Shown here: piece after piece, positions 47,752-59,214 of the stretch | How the letters are laid out: each line of letters opens with the position of its first letter | Position numbering within the stretch: the stretch's first letter is position 1 | Assembly (NCBI RefSeq): GCF_004664715.2 | Contig: NC_051085.1 | Coordinates: 24,264,551-24,328,550 of the forward strand | Length of the DNA stretch: 64,000 bases | Source of the DNA: Peromyscus leucopus | Taxonomy: Eukaryota; Chordata; Mammalia; Rodentia; Cricetidae | Direction of reading: 5' to 3' | The notes under the pieces: generated by a model | The model's database searches: none | What the model saw: the letters and a program-made list of their open reading frames with translations, nothing else | What the model was told of the DNA's origin: nothing | Translations under genes and position numbers: made by a program

Positions 47752-50087
47752 TGATAGCAGTTGATATTGTTTTTTTTTTTTCCATTTATCATACTGAGAA
47801 GTTGAATATTGAAATATAAAGCAACTTACCAACCTCCATATGCCAGTTAAGTCTAATGCTGGAGTGTGGATTTTAGTACAAAGAAACAATGTTCTCTCTA
47901 TTTGCTCTCACTCACTGACAGCTAATTCTAACTGCCAAGCAAAGCAGTAACGTTAAACCAAATAAATGGGTTCCATTATTTTAGGATACCATTACTCTAC
48001 ACCATCCTTTTTAATTCAGTATTTTACTATTCATTATTTATTCCTAATTTATTGAAGTATATTTTATGCACAAAGAAGAGAAAAAGGGAAAATAACTATT
48101 TTCTTGTCAAATTGTCATTCTTTGCTAAAACGTGGTCTTCCAGAACTAAGGCGTAGATTATGTCCCCACTATCAGCATTTGGGTAGTAAATATAATTCCT
48201 GTTCAATTTTGTTTTACTTAAAATTTCATTATTAAATTGCTATTACTTTGTTATTCTTTTGTGTAATTTTTTTCTCACTCTGTAAGTGAGAGCAATGTCA
48301 CCCAGGATTTTTCCAATGATTTACTTTTCACATTCATTCTGACTACTCCCTCTACCAAGCACAGAAATTCCATAGATTTCTGTATCACCCTTTCCAAAAT
48401 AACAATATACTGACCATATGAGCTATGTTGATATATATTCTGAAAGAATTTGGTCTGGATGCTAAAAGAAAGCATTTTTGTGGTATTTCTTCTGGAAAGA
48501 TCTCAAGAACAAGCAATGTGGTAATATTTCTCCTTGAAATACTGCATTTTTCCCCCACTTGCGGCAGAAGGAAACCATGAGAAAATTGACTTTCCTAAAA
48601 GGCATCTCTGCTCACTGGCAGTGAGTCTTGAGAGAATACACTAGAATCCACAGGTGGCCAGTTTCAGAAGGAGACTTTGTACTCACCAATGCCTTTAACC
48701 TATGAATCAGGAGGCCCCTGTAGGTGGTAATTAATTAATCCTTCAAATATCTTGATGCAGTATGTAAATTACATAAATGAGATCTAACACTTCAATTTTG
48801 CAAACTTAGGGATGACCCCAGAGCTCTATAATGTCCAACTAACCTTGGAAACAATCTTTGCTGTTCAGCTGGAAGGAGATATGATGAGAAACCTGAACTG
48901 TTCAGCCATAATAAACTCAAGGGAATTTGGAATCTCCACCTTACACAGGCTCAAATATCGCAAAGTGCCAAACCTCAAATGCTTCAGTGCAAGAGGTATA
49001 TGCTTCTTTGCTGTTGTATGAGTAGGAGTCAAACTATGGTGCCTCTGTGATCTTCTATGGTCTCACTGATTATATATTGTCTTGAATCTGTTCTCTTAGA
49101 CGAGATTAGGTAAATTACTGACACATAATTAGGAAGGCAGCTTTATTATTTTGTGCATATCTTTTGTGGAACATCCTTTTGAGGGGTTGATCATCCTAAA
49201 CATAAACATCCTTTTAAGTGGAGCTTAATATGCTTCACTACTGTTCATTTTTGTAGTTTGAAAACTCTTTAAAGTAAAGAACATTATTTTGATTGATTTT
49301 TAAGCTTCCCAAATTGAACATCATGTTTGCCACAGGTTGGGCTGTGAGATGTTTGACAAGTGAAAAATATCAGAGAATCTATTTACTATTTGGTAGGCAG
49401 AGTTCATTCATTTTTCATATACATAATGATATTTCCAAGATTACTACAGGTAGGCAAATTTTGTAATTTTTACAATAATTACAGGGTCATTTTCTGACTC
49501 AACTTTTCGTATGATTCATGAATACTATCAATACTTTATAATCATTTCTAATATAGAATTGTAATAAAGAGACAAACCAGGTCATGAAAGTATTATGTAG
49601 ATTATAGTAAAGGAAAGTAATAGATAATAAGAGTTGGGTCATAAAAATCAAATGTGAAAATTCATTGGTATCCTCGATACCTTTATCATGATCATGAACT
49701 ATTTCATTGACTGGTACAAATGAAGTAAAAATGTTGCCAGGACCATTTCCCTTTCTCTCAAAGTTAATATAATTTATTGATATATAAATTCATTTTGAAA
49801 ACATGAAGTCTATGTAGGTAATGTCTTTGAAACTCAGCTGACAGAATTTTCTAACATGAGTCATGCAATGTTTACTTCTGAACACTGACGCGAACGTCCC
49901 TTGGGATTACGCGTAGACTACAGGCAAACACCTTAAGATAAACTAAAGTTTCTCCACAACTGCATGTCCTTTCATTTGCCTTAATCTATCTTTTGGTGAA
50001 GTCTAACTGCTTCCTTGTTCTTTTTTCCACACATACTGTGCATTTCTTTGAACATGTCTCAAACTTTTGCATATTTTCATGCCACCA

Positions 50088-50088
<1 letters not shown>
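47752..50088. other. Unique AT-rich DNA
   Basis: No transposon or exon recognised. A small CpG cluster (actgacgcgaacgtcccttg ... attacgcgt) is at 49884-49914. Confidence 0.5.

Positions 50089-50147
<59 letters not shown>
50089..50147. repeat. (CA)n microsatellite
   Basis: Pure CA run of about 29 units. The histidine/threonine open frames here are its translations. Confidence 0.97.
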
Positions 50148-50148
<1 letters not shown>

Positions 50149-51289
50149 TTCCCCATGTCTTCCTCCTCTATTTATTCACCCCTTCTCAAATATTCTTTCT
50201 TCCACTCTCCTTGTATACTTTTTCCTTTGTTCATCTACACACAGATGCCATCTCTAACTCTGGGGGTGTTTTACCTACATCTTCCACTGTCTTGTTATCA
50301 CATATCACCACATTGAATATTTATCAATGGAAGGCTGTCCTTTCCTAGTGCAATTTGAAATCTGTGAGGGCAGATATCTTTGTTTCTCTTTTTAATTGCT
50401 GTACCTCAGTGCCTTGGGTGTATAGGATTCTCAGATAAAAGAATGATTTGCTGCCTAGCTTCATAGCAAAAGGAATTTATTAAAGGTTCATGGAATATCA
50501 AGATGATTCTGTAGTTGAATGAAGGCTCTTGATTTTCCCCTCTAGACACCAGAATCTACACATTACATAAATGGTGGTGCTTGTGAAGATATAGTCAAGC
50601 ACATTGCTCCTTGATTCTTCCTCATCACAAACATAGCTATCACATCCCCATTAATATACTCAACATAGGCAAAATGTTAGCATTTCTTTGATCTCTTACT
50701 GGAATAAATATTGCCATTGATATAATTTTGGACACTCTGTTTTCCCAGTTAAGGACTGAAATAAATTACTACTTAAAATGCTATATCATAGTACTTTGGT
50801 GCAAATTTTCTGAAATTAACACTAGGGTTTTTGTCTTTTTCTTTTAGTCTAAGAACTAGCTAAGTAGTAATATGGATCTATTCCACAAGGTTGATTCAAA
50901 ACAAAGATGAAAAATTCTTCACACAAGGTAACATTGTTAGGTTGTAATAGAAACACAAATTCTATTCATTTTCCATCGTATTTTCTTTTCCACATTTAAT
51001 AGAGGAAATGAAAATGCGTCTAGGACTAATTGCATAAACTGAGGATAAAAAAGCAGAAGTGTGACTAAACTGGTCTTGGGAAAAGGCCCAGCTAGCAATT
51101 ACTTTAGTTTTATTCCTCTTGTTAGCTCAATATGACAATTCTTGTACAGGAAAAATCTTTCTTTAGAAGACATCAAGAAAATATCATAATATTGACTATC
51201 TTATATAACATGGTAAAACAAATCTCTAGATTAGTTGATTGCCATCATTTTTTAAGTTAAAATACTTTGTGGGCATGGATTTTCTCTTT
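50148..51289. other. Unique AT-rich DNA
   Basis: No repeat or exon recognised. Confidence 0.5.
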
Positions 51290-51490
51290 TATTTTTATTT
51301 TGCAGCATTTGAGATTGAATCTAAAAACTTTTGGACCTCTATCCTCATGTGCTCCTCTTTTATTCTGAGATAGCCTCTTACTCAGTTGTATATATTCACC
51401 ACTGTATTGTAGGCAGGCCTTGAACTTGAAATCCTTCTGCCTTAGTCTCCAGATACCTGGGGATTACAGGTTCTGGGCCACCAGGTCCCA
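51290..51490 (-). mobile_element. Composite ID-B1 SINE, old
   Basis: In reverse, a B1-like block ('gtaggcaggccttgaacttg', 'aaatccttctgccttagtct', 'ggggattacaggttctgggc') and, at 51290-51360, an ID-like part with 'gcatttgagattgaatctaa'. Strongly decayed. Confidence 0.65.
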
Positions 51491-52205
51491 CTGTGAGTGG
51501 AACTTTCTAGTAAGGACTTTGAGGTGTCTGCATTTCTATTGTTACAGAAGCACAGATTTGGTTGGTACACAAGCCCCAGTCTCCTCACTGCAGATGAGTG
51601 GTCATGTGGCTAACAGGAAGAGGAAGTAAAGCTAATGTTTGATATTCTTATTTGAGCCTCTGTGCACAGCAAAGAGACCTCCTAACTAACTCAATGGAAG
51701 CTACCAGAAATCCATGTGAAGAAAATAGTGTTGGTTTTTCAATGCCAGGATTCTGTAGAATTTCACCAGAAAGGTGACAGTATGGAATATTTGGGATCAT
51801 GAGAGTTAAGGATTAAATTTTCAATTTTATTTGTTAGCTCTCAAAATTCAACATTCTCTCTTTCCCAATTAAAGTTAGCACATTAATTCAGTAGTCAGCA
51901 AATCATAGGGTAGGGTCTATCAAGCTCTCTTTTATGTGACAGGTGACCACCTTAATGTTTAGGAGTTAGCACTTGATTATTATTTATTCTTGCTAAAATA
52001 ATCTTGTTTTTGCAATTTTATTTACTTGACAAAGTGAGTCTAATACCGATTTCCACTTGCTGTGCTTTCCAGTGTATCATAAAGAGAACCAAGGAGTAAT
52101 AATATAATGACATAAATTTCTGCACCCTTCTTTTCAAAGTTTTGATTGGTGAACTGAAGGCCATTATCTGCAAAGAAAATGGAGGAAAGGTTTCCCCAAC
52201 GTAAG
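51491..52205. other. Unique AT-rich DNA
   Basis: No repeat or exon recognised. Confidence 0.5.
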
Positions 52206-52605
52206 TGTTACAGGTTTGAAAGGAAATGTATCCTGGCAGTCAGGAGTCAAGGAATACCACAAAGCCACACTGCATAACAAACCTCACACAAGAAATTTAT
52301 TAAGAGAGACCCAAGAAGGTGGCTGCTTCTGCTTAGGTCAGATGTAGCAAAGAACTGAGCAGGAGGGAGGCTTTTGTAGGATTTCTTGTGAGGGGAGGGA
52401 AATGGAGATTTTCAGGGTGGCCTTGGAAAGGAGGGATTTTGTGGCCTGATCTTGGGCTTTCTTTTTTCCCCTGTAGGTCAGGGCCTGGCCACTCTCCTGC
52501 CTTGAGGAATGAGGCCTAACTGTCAGCAGTCTGGGAGAGGCAGGGTGACTAATCATTAACACCCAGAGGGGCTTACACCACTGGCATTATAGTAGCTATC
52601 ATACA
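52206..52605 (-). mobile_element. ERV1-like LTR, probable
   Basis: On the minus strand the order is: start near TGTATGATAGC, a C-rich U3-like stretch, 'tgctcagttctttgctacat', 'cagccaccttcttgggtctc', TTAATAAATTTCTTG as a polyadenylation-type signal, then TGTGGCTTTGTGG and an end TGTAACA. This resembles a gammaretrovirus-like R-U5 arrangement. No target duplication found; edges approximate. Confidence 0.5.
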
Positions 52606-52713
52606 AATCAAAATATTGATCAACACAGTGATACTTCACTATATAGACTATTTTCTAAAAATATCTGTAAAATGCCACATTCATGGTTCTAGAAAAATAT
52701 ATCACATATATGA

Positions 52714-52735
52714 TATATATATATATACATATATG

Positions 52736-52784
<49 letters not shown>

Positions 52785-52796
52785 CGGGGGGGGGGA
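52714..52796. repeat. (TA)n(GA)n(G)n compound microsatellite
   Basis: Alternating TA with CATA interruptions, then GA for about 28 bp, then a G run (cgggggggggg). Three different unusual-structure formers lie side by side. Confidence 0.95.
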
Positions 52797-53439
52797 GAAG
52801 GGCCAATGTTTGAATATGTATATGCTTTTCTTCTTTCCTTCCTTTAACATTACTGAAAAGCAAACTAGATACCTTGGTAATGAGTAGAATGCTCCAACAC
52901 ACATGGGCAGAGAACCCCTGGGTAGATGTTTCACTCACCATCTCATCTCCTCAGAGATCAGTAGATTCATGTTTCTATGTTCAGGCTCCCTTTGGCTCAG
53001 CCATTTCTTTGCTTTATCTTTGTATTACCAAGGTAACTAACCGTTCTGCTGATTTGAGCCAAAAAGATCTGTGTGTGAGTCTTCTAGTTTAATTGTTAAC
53101 ATTTTATGTTAAGTTAAAATGTGCACTGCATTTCACTTACAGGCAGATGTTCTAACAAAATAAACCTGAGTACTGAGAAGCTTAGTTCTCAGTTATTATA
53201 ATTATTATTGTGGTTGTTGTGGTAGAAGCTGAAATCATATTGTGTTGTTATTAATTACAATTTAAGACATATCAAAATACTAGTATGAATAAGCTATGCA
53301 ACCTCATACTGAGGGATAATACATTATGACAAGTGTGTATCCTGCCTCAAATTTAGACAAACCTATAAAGCTGATGCTGTACTCCATTGAAAGGGAAGAT
53401 GGTGGAGAGACACCTCTGTCATCTATGTGTGATTTCTTA
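52797..53439. other. Unique DNA
   Basis: No repeat or exon recognised. Confidence 0.5.
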
Positions 53440-53610
53440 TGTATCAGCCATTGTACATACAGCCTCATTGAACCTCCACAGTAACTGTAAGAGGGGACTA
53501 TTGTTATCTTATTAGTTCAAGGAACCAAGGCTAAGTGATATCCCAGTGACGAACTATTGGACAGGCCCAGAGTTTGTACGTAGGTGTTCTATTTTCCTAG
53601 GGGACAGAGT
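53440..53610 (+). mobile_element. MIR-type ancient SINE remnant
   Basis: 'cattgaacctccacagtaac', 'ggggactattgttatcttat' and 'aaggctaagtgatatcccag' follow the MIR core order. Confidence 0.6.
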
Positions 53611-53659
53611 GGAGTATACAGCTAAGGAGAACATCACAGCCTTTATGGACATAGTTTCT

Positions 53660-53845
53660 TTTTTCTTTTTTTTTCTTTTTTTTTTTTTTTTTTTTTGGTT
53701 TTTCGAGACAGGGTTTCTCTGTGTAGCTTTGCACCTTTTCCTGGAACTCACTTGGTAGCCCAGGCTGGCCTCGAACTCACAGAGATCCGCCTGCCTCTGC
53801 CTCCCGAGTGCTGGGATTAAAGGCGTGCGCCACCACCGCCCGGCA
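53660..53845 (-). mobile_element. B1 SINE, young, perfect 15-bp target duplication
   Basis: Long T-rich tail then a CpG-rich reverse B1 nearly identical to the copy at 1796-1974. Duplication atggacatagtttct at 53645-53659 and 53846-53860 is exact. These two copies are of one young subfamily (ctttgc-ccttttcctgg, cttggtagcccagg). Confidence 0.95.
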
Positions 53846-54098
53846 ATGGACATAGTTTCTAAGACATCTCATGACGGGTTGATTTTAACACAGTAAACCT
53901 ACCCATACTGCAGTATGGAGTTAATTTCTTCCTTCTACCTCCAGATTTTTTCCAATGAGGTAGGCTTTTCATTTCAACTTTTTTTTACACACATCAAAGA
54001 TATTGCTTTCTAATGTGAAGCTGACAAGTAAATTAGATACTTAGACAGTTGAATCTATAATAAAGCTGTTTTTAATACTACATTTAAATAATATGTTT

Positions 54099-54259
54099 TT
54101 TTTTGTTGTTGTTGTTGTTGTTGTTTGTTTTTCAACACAAGATTTCCTTGTGTATTCCTGGAATTTGCTCTATAGACCAGGCTGGTCTTTAACTCAGAGA
54201 TCCACCTGCCTCTGTCTCTGGAGTGCTGGGTTTAAAGGTGTGCATCTCCACTGCCCAGC
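54099..54259 (-). mobile_element. B1 SINE with (TTG)n tail
   Basis: Reverse B1 body with a (TTG)n tail. Flank aatatgttt recurs at 54090-54098 and 54260-54268. Confidence 0.9.
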
Positions 54260-54507
54260 AATATGTTTCTGATTTAAAGTTGTATTTTCCTAGTTAAAAA
54301 TGGTAGTTTTGTAACTATGAAGAAAAAATGGTAGTTTGTTAACAGGTTGAACACATTCCTAAAGTTAATCTCTTAAATTTCTTTATTTTTTGTTTTTGAT
54401 TATTGGACTGGTTTTGTTTTCACTATTGAGTAGATAATATTATAGAATATGTTTTATAATGATAAGGTATGAGAGCAAGCTAAATAAAATGTAAAGTTTG
54501 AAACTCT

Positions 54508-54568
54508 GTCTGTCTCTCTTTCCATCCCTCTTTCCCTCCCTCCCTCTCTCCCTCTCTCTCTCTCTTTT
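54508..54568. repeat. (TC)n-rich tract
   Basis: TCTG, TTCC, CCCT and CT units, pyrimidine only except the Gs near its start. Confidence 0.9.
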
Positions 54569-55583
54569 TCTCACTCCTCTCAAACACATATTAAACTTCT
54601 CAGTTCTAGGACCACTCTACACTTTGGGGTCACTAAAAGAGCAGCTAACCATTTGACACAGTGTTTGGATTCTCACCCACACACAACAGACCCTCATTAC
54701 TTAACTGTTAATCATTGCCAAAGGAGCAGGTCCCCTGACGGCTCTCAAGCCCCCATCCCCCAAGTAGATTTTTCCACACTTGGTATCAAATTGCAACTCA
54801 ACCACAACACAAGGACTGCTCAGTTTCACTGCACGTCAGCAAAAATTTGTTTTTTGTTTTTTCGTTTTCAACTTGGACTTAAATGTTTTCTTAAACTATT
54901 TTCTACATCAGTCAGAAGCATCGAGTTTGAAACTCGTTCTCACAAACGTATCACATTAGATACAAAACACTTGAAGCCCAGCTTTGAATCTAAATTCCAT
55001 CCCAATGAGCTCCAATTGCCAATGGAAAGGTTTTATGCAGGTCCTTTTTAAAAATTGTTGTTGTTGTTGGAAATCATCCCACCTATTATTTAGGTATTAG
55101 ACTAATGATATACTTATGCATTGAAGGAAAACTTTATACTAGCTATAGTCATTTTGTTTACTGAGTGTGGGCTGATGCTGCTGTCCATCATCCCAGCAGG
55201 TTCACTAAAATTGGGGGCTATGCTGACAATGTGGAAGCATTTAAGAAGTAAGCAGGTAAAATTCAATATAACCACTTGCATGTCTGATGGCAGTATTTGT
55301 GGAATATTTTTCTTATGTTCATTTTCTAAAACCTTAGTCTTAATTAGTCTCTCTAGCAACACTGTGAAGGCCAAAGGCAATTATGCTATTAGAATCCTTC
55401 ATTTATTAGATTAAAGAAAGTATTCCTTCCCGTCTTTTTAGCCTTCAGTTTATTTCCTTATTTTTGTTTTGTAGTATTAAACATATTTAAAATGACATGA
55501 TACTAATATCTTAAATTGGGTATCGCTCACCAAACTACCTTGAACTTTTTATTCATTTTGTGGGATATCAATAACTTAAGGAT
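54569..55583. other. Unique DNA with a 132-codon open frame
   Basis: The frame 54653-55051 (+) has an ATG but no domain, no signal and a T-rich middle giving a Phe-rich stretch. I do not support it as a gene. No transposon recognised. Confidence 0.4.
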
Positions 55584-55593
55584 AAGAACAAAG

Positions 55594-55752
55594 TTTTTTT
55601 TTTTTTTTTAGATTTATTTATTATGTATACAGAAGAGGGTGCCAGATCTCATTACAGATGGCTGTGAGCCACCATGTGGGTGCTGGGGATTGAATTCAGG
55701 ACCTCTGGAAGAGCAGTTGGTGCTCTTAACCTCTGAGCCATCTCTCCAGCCC
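55594..55752 (-). mobile_element. B2 SINE, perfect 10-bp target duplication
   Basis: Reverse B2: T-run, 'agatttatttattatgtata', 'ggtgccagatctcattacag', 'gagccaccatgtgggtgctg', and the tRNA-like head 'gagccatctctccagccc'. Duplication aagaacaaag at 55584-55593 and 55753-55762. The only clear B2 in the window. Confidence 0.93.
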
Positions 55753-55762
55753 AAGAACAAAG

Positions 55763-56667
55763 GTTCTTTCTGCCTATGCACAATGGTGTGACCAGTAGCT
55801 GTGCTTCTACTGAACCTCACCAGTGGTTCAGTGTGGCATCAATCAAAACCCAATTTCTGATCCCAAAATAATAGAATGTGTTTACTATTAGTCAATAGAT
55901 TAACAACCAAATGCAAAAGGAACACAAGAGTAAGACTATTATCATGTGCACTGATGAAGTAAGTAATAGTGCATAACTCTAGTCCATTTAGAGCTTAAAG
56001 GGATTATCACTGCAACTCACTTGAATTTGTGATACCAAATGAAGTCTGATGATTTTATCTGATCATCCCTTGTACAAAATTACTAGGACAAGTAATGTTA
56101 TATTTAGTGATATCACTATGTAATTTGAAGACAGTTGTTGGCCAAAAAATGAGGGGGTGTCTTATTTCAGGAAGACAACTCAACGTAGTGAATCATCAGG
56201 TTAAAAAAAGAACAATTTTCAAGAATCATAATAAAAAGTGTTTTTACTTATATCTTAATTCCCACACTGTTAAGTGTGTTGGGGCATCAATAGATGATAT
56301 GTTGCATATTCATTTCCCACAACACATTAACTTTTTACACAATGTTGTAATATAAAATTTAAAGGCAAAGATTTGAAATAAATGTATAAAGCCTAAATAG
56401 TATGATTTTATGTCACATGAAGTAAAATACTATTTCTGAGGAAGTTCTGTGGGGATGCAACTGTCACTTACCAAGAACCCCTTTCTTCTTTTGTTGAAAA
56501 ATAATTTCTTAGAAGGTGATCAGCATCTAAACTTAAGTGGTCCTGAATATAGCCAGGAATGTCTCACATCAGGAAGTCCACCAGAATGAAGACGGGTAAA
56601 GATACCAACCCTTCCAGTCCTACCATTATTACATCTCACAAGTATAGACCACTGTCCACACATTCTG
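55763..56667. other. Unique AT-rich DNA
   Basis: No repeat or exon recognised; the 86-codon frame at 56095-56355 has no domain. Confidence 0.5.
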
Positions 56668-56673
56668 AACAGG

Positions 56674-57097
56674 TGCAGATGTAACCAACCATCTTATTAA
56701 ATAAGAAATACAGAACCACTGCAAAGAAGAAAGCCAAGAGGTCAGAGCTAAGAGCTAAAACCTTACCCTTTCTCCTGTGATGGTCCTACCTCTCCGAAAA
56801 CAGAGCTACTTCCTGTATTAAAGTCTTTATAAAGACTTTCGGTTCTGCCTTCTCATTGGTTGTAAACCCAACCACATGACCGCCTTGTCTTCTATGGTTG
56901 GTATTGAGATTAAAGGAGTGTGTGTCCAATGCTGGCTGTATCCCTGAACACACAGAGACCTACCTAGCTCTGCCTACCAAGTGCTGGGATTAAAGGAGTG
57001 CACCACCACTGCCCAGCTTGCTAATAGCTCTGGCCCCCAGGCAACTTTATTTATTAACATACAAATAACATTTCAGTACAAATAAAATATTACCATA
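56674..57097 (-). mobile_element. ERVK-type solo LTR, perfect 6-bp target duplication
   Basis: On the minus strand it begins TATGGTAATATTTTATTTG (TG decayed to TA) and ends ACATCTGCA. It has TTAATAAATAAAGTTGCCTGG in the place of AATAAAGCTTGCCTGAGG in the sisters, and two B1-like modules. The hexamer aacagg flanks it exactly at 56668-56673 and 57098-57103. A relative of the other six loci, but more diverged. Confidence 0.82.
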
Positions 57098-58014
57098 AAC
57101 AGGTCATTACTTTTATGTTTCTATCATCAAATGATCAAATGCAGTTACCTAGAAACTAATGTGAATGCAATTGTACATATGTGTAAACATGAGTCCACAT
57201 AAATATATATGTGTGTAGATACATGTCTGTAAGATATACATGTATACTATATATATAGTATATATATAGTATTGTTAATTTCAATGGACCAAAGTAGCTT
57301 CTTGAATGAATAATATTTAGAATTTACATATTTTTCAGGATTCAGAGCAAGCTCACTTTTTAGCCATTTTCAGGGATTTTTCCCCAGGTTCATGCCTCAT
57401 TTTTTTTCCTGAACACTAAGGCTGAAGGAAATCCAGTCTTACCCACAGAACATTGGTGGATTGTTCAAAGTGATATGATTATTTTTCTTTTATTTGGTTA
57501 CTGAGAGCAATTCTACAAATATAATGAGCACAGGAAATAATGTTCAGCACTGGAAGTTATTTTTACAGTTATAATAATGTAGGAACATTAGATTTTTTTT
57601 AAAAATCAGGACAATGTTTAGAATATATATGTGTATACTAGTAAGATGATATTATATAGAGGTTATAATTCTTAATTTTCTCTTCCACTTTTTCTGAAAA
57701 CATCTTTTTTTACATATGTATGCAATGTATCATTATTCCAATAATTTTTATTCTCAATGTTTTAAATCATATTTCAAATAAGGCTTTGTCTTAATTATTT
57801 GCTCAATAGAAGTATGAAAATGTCAAACAAAGAAATGGCTTATCTGTGTATTCATTCACTGTTGACTGATATTTTTCTGGAATATATTATAACTTGTCTT
57901 TTAGGAAAAGACAACTAGCAAAAGATCTGAAATTGACTAAGTATGTTTGTCTTATATACTATTTATAGCTAATATGTAACTGAAATATTCATCTGAATTA
58001 AACAACTATGACAC
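57098..58014. other. Unique AT-rich DNA with a 20-bp palindrome
   Basis: tatactatatatatagtata at 57243-57262 is a perfect palindrome in an AT-rich run. Nothing else recognised. Confidence 0.5.
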
Positions 58015-58387
58015 TGTAACCAGAAGCTTTTCTGTATTCTGTCCAGCCCTACAGCAGCTTATAAAAAAAATCACTTAGAGGCTCAATATTAATTTCAAAC
58101 TGGTCTATGTCTCAGGCTTCTTGCTAGCTAGCTATTACATCTTAAATTAATTCATTTCTATGAATCTATGTATTACCATGTGGCCAGTGCCTTTACCTGT
58201 GTTCTATTACATCTCTACCTCCTTGGGTGATTCTCAATGTTTCCCCGACTCCACCTTTCTTCTCCCTGCATCTCTCTTGGATTTCCTGCCTGGCTATATC
58301 CTGTGTTGCCATAGGCCTAAAGCACCTTTAGATTAACCAATAGTAGCAACACATATTCACAACATACAGGAAAACCATTCCATAGCA
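58015..58387 (-). mobile_element. Second LTR family, solo LTR
   Basis: On the minus strand it begins TGCTATGGAATGG and ends CTGGTTACA. 'gttgtgaatatgtgttgcta' and 'attggttaatctaaaggtgc' match an abundant muroid ERV LTR I recall without a name. Flanks tgacac (58009-58014) and ggacac (58388-58393) match 5 of 6. No B1-like modules, so it is not the same family as the seven others. Confidence 0.65.
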
Positions 58388-58598
58388 GGACACCACTGTC
58401 ATCTCTTGTGTCCTACAAAAAAATAGAGAGGAAAAATAGTATATTGTTAATTATGAGATGGATCATCTTTAAGTAAAAGGTATTTTTGTTTCAATGTTGA
58501 GCACTACATGATCAAGACAGTCCAATGTATTATCAGCCACAATTCCATAGTGTGGACAAAAACACTAAATTATTTTTTCATGTGTTGAATCAAATAGA

Positions 58599-58810
58599 GG
58601 CTAGGGAGATGGCTAAACAGTAACAGCTTGTACTTACTACTCTTGCAAAGGACCAGGATTCAGTTCGCAGAATTGAATTCCACAACCACTAGTAACTACA
58701 GCACCAGGGTATCTGATGGCTTTCCTGGCCTCTTCATGCAGTGCATTCAGGGTCACAAACATTCACTAGTGCATACACAAATACATTTCACTTAAAACAA
58801 AAATGATTTC
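58599..58810 (+). mobile_element. B3 SINE
   Basis: Head 'ggctagggagatggctaaac', 'ctcttgcaaaggaccaggat', body 'ggctttcctggcctcttcat', A-rich tail. Confidence 0.8.
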
Positions 58811-59069
58811 TCTAAAATCACAAGCAAGCAAGCAAACAAAAATAAAAAAACTGAAAACTAGTAACATAAGACATAATATTATCTTTAAATATCCATATCA
58901 TCTGTTTCTTTGAGTTAACAATAAAAAGCAAGCAAGTTTTGATTTTTTTAAAAAATAAATTATATACTAGAGTATTTTTAAAGGTAATGTATAGAAATTT
59001 TTTAGCTCATAAAGCTTTCACTTGCTACATTTTAATTTACCTTAAAATATGTTAATTCTTTCTCCCTTC

Positions 59070-59157
59070 TCTCTTCCTGATGTCTTGTCTCCCTGTCTCT
59101 CTGTTTCTCTGTCTCTGTTTCTTTCTCTACCTCTTCCTCTTTGTGTGTGTATGTGTT

Positions 59158-59214
<57 letters not shown>
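59070..59214. repeat. (TC)-rich and (TG)n compound microsatellite
   Basis: CT-rich tract followed by about 28 TG units (59157-59213). Confidence 0.95.

Noticed and set aside
48715..48735. Second CTCF-like site (ccctgtaggtggtaat)
   Set aside because: Loses the GGCAG part of the core, too weak to support.
54653..55051. 132-codon open frame starting with ATG
   Set aside because: Phe-rich middle comes from a T-rich run; no domain, promoter or conservation evidence.
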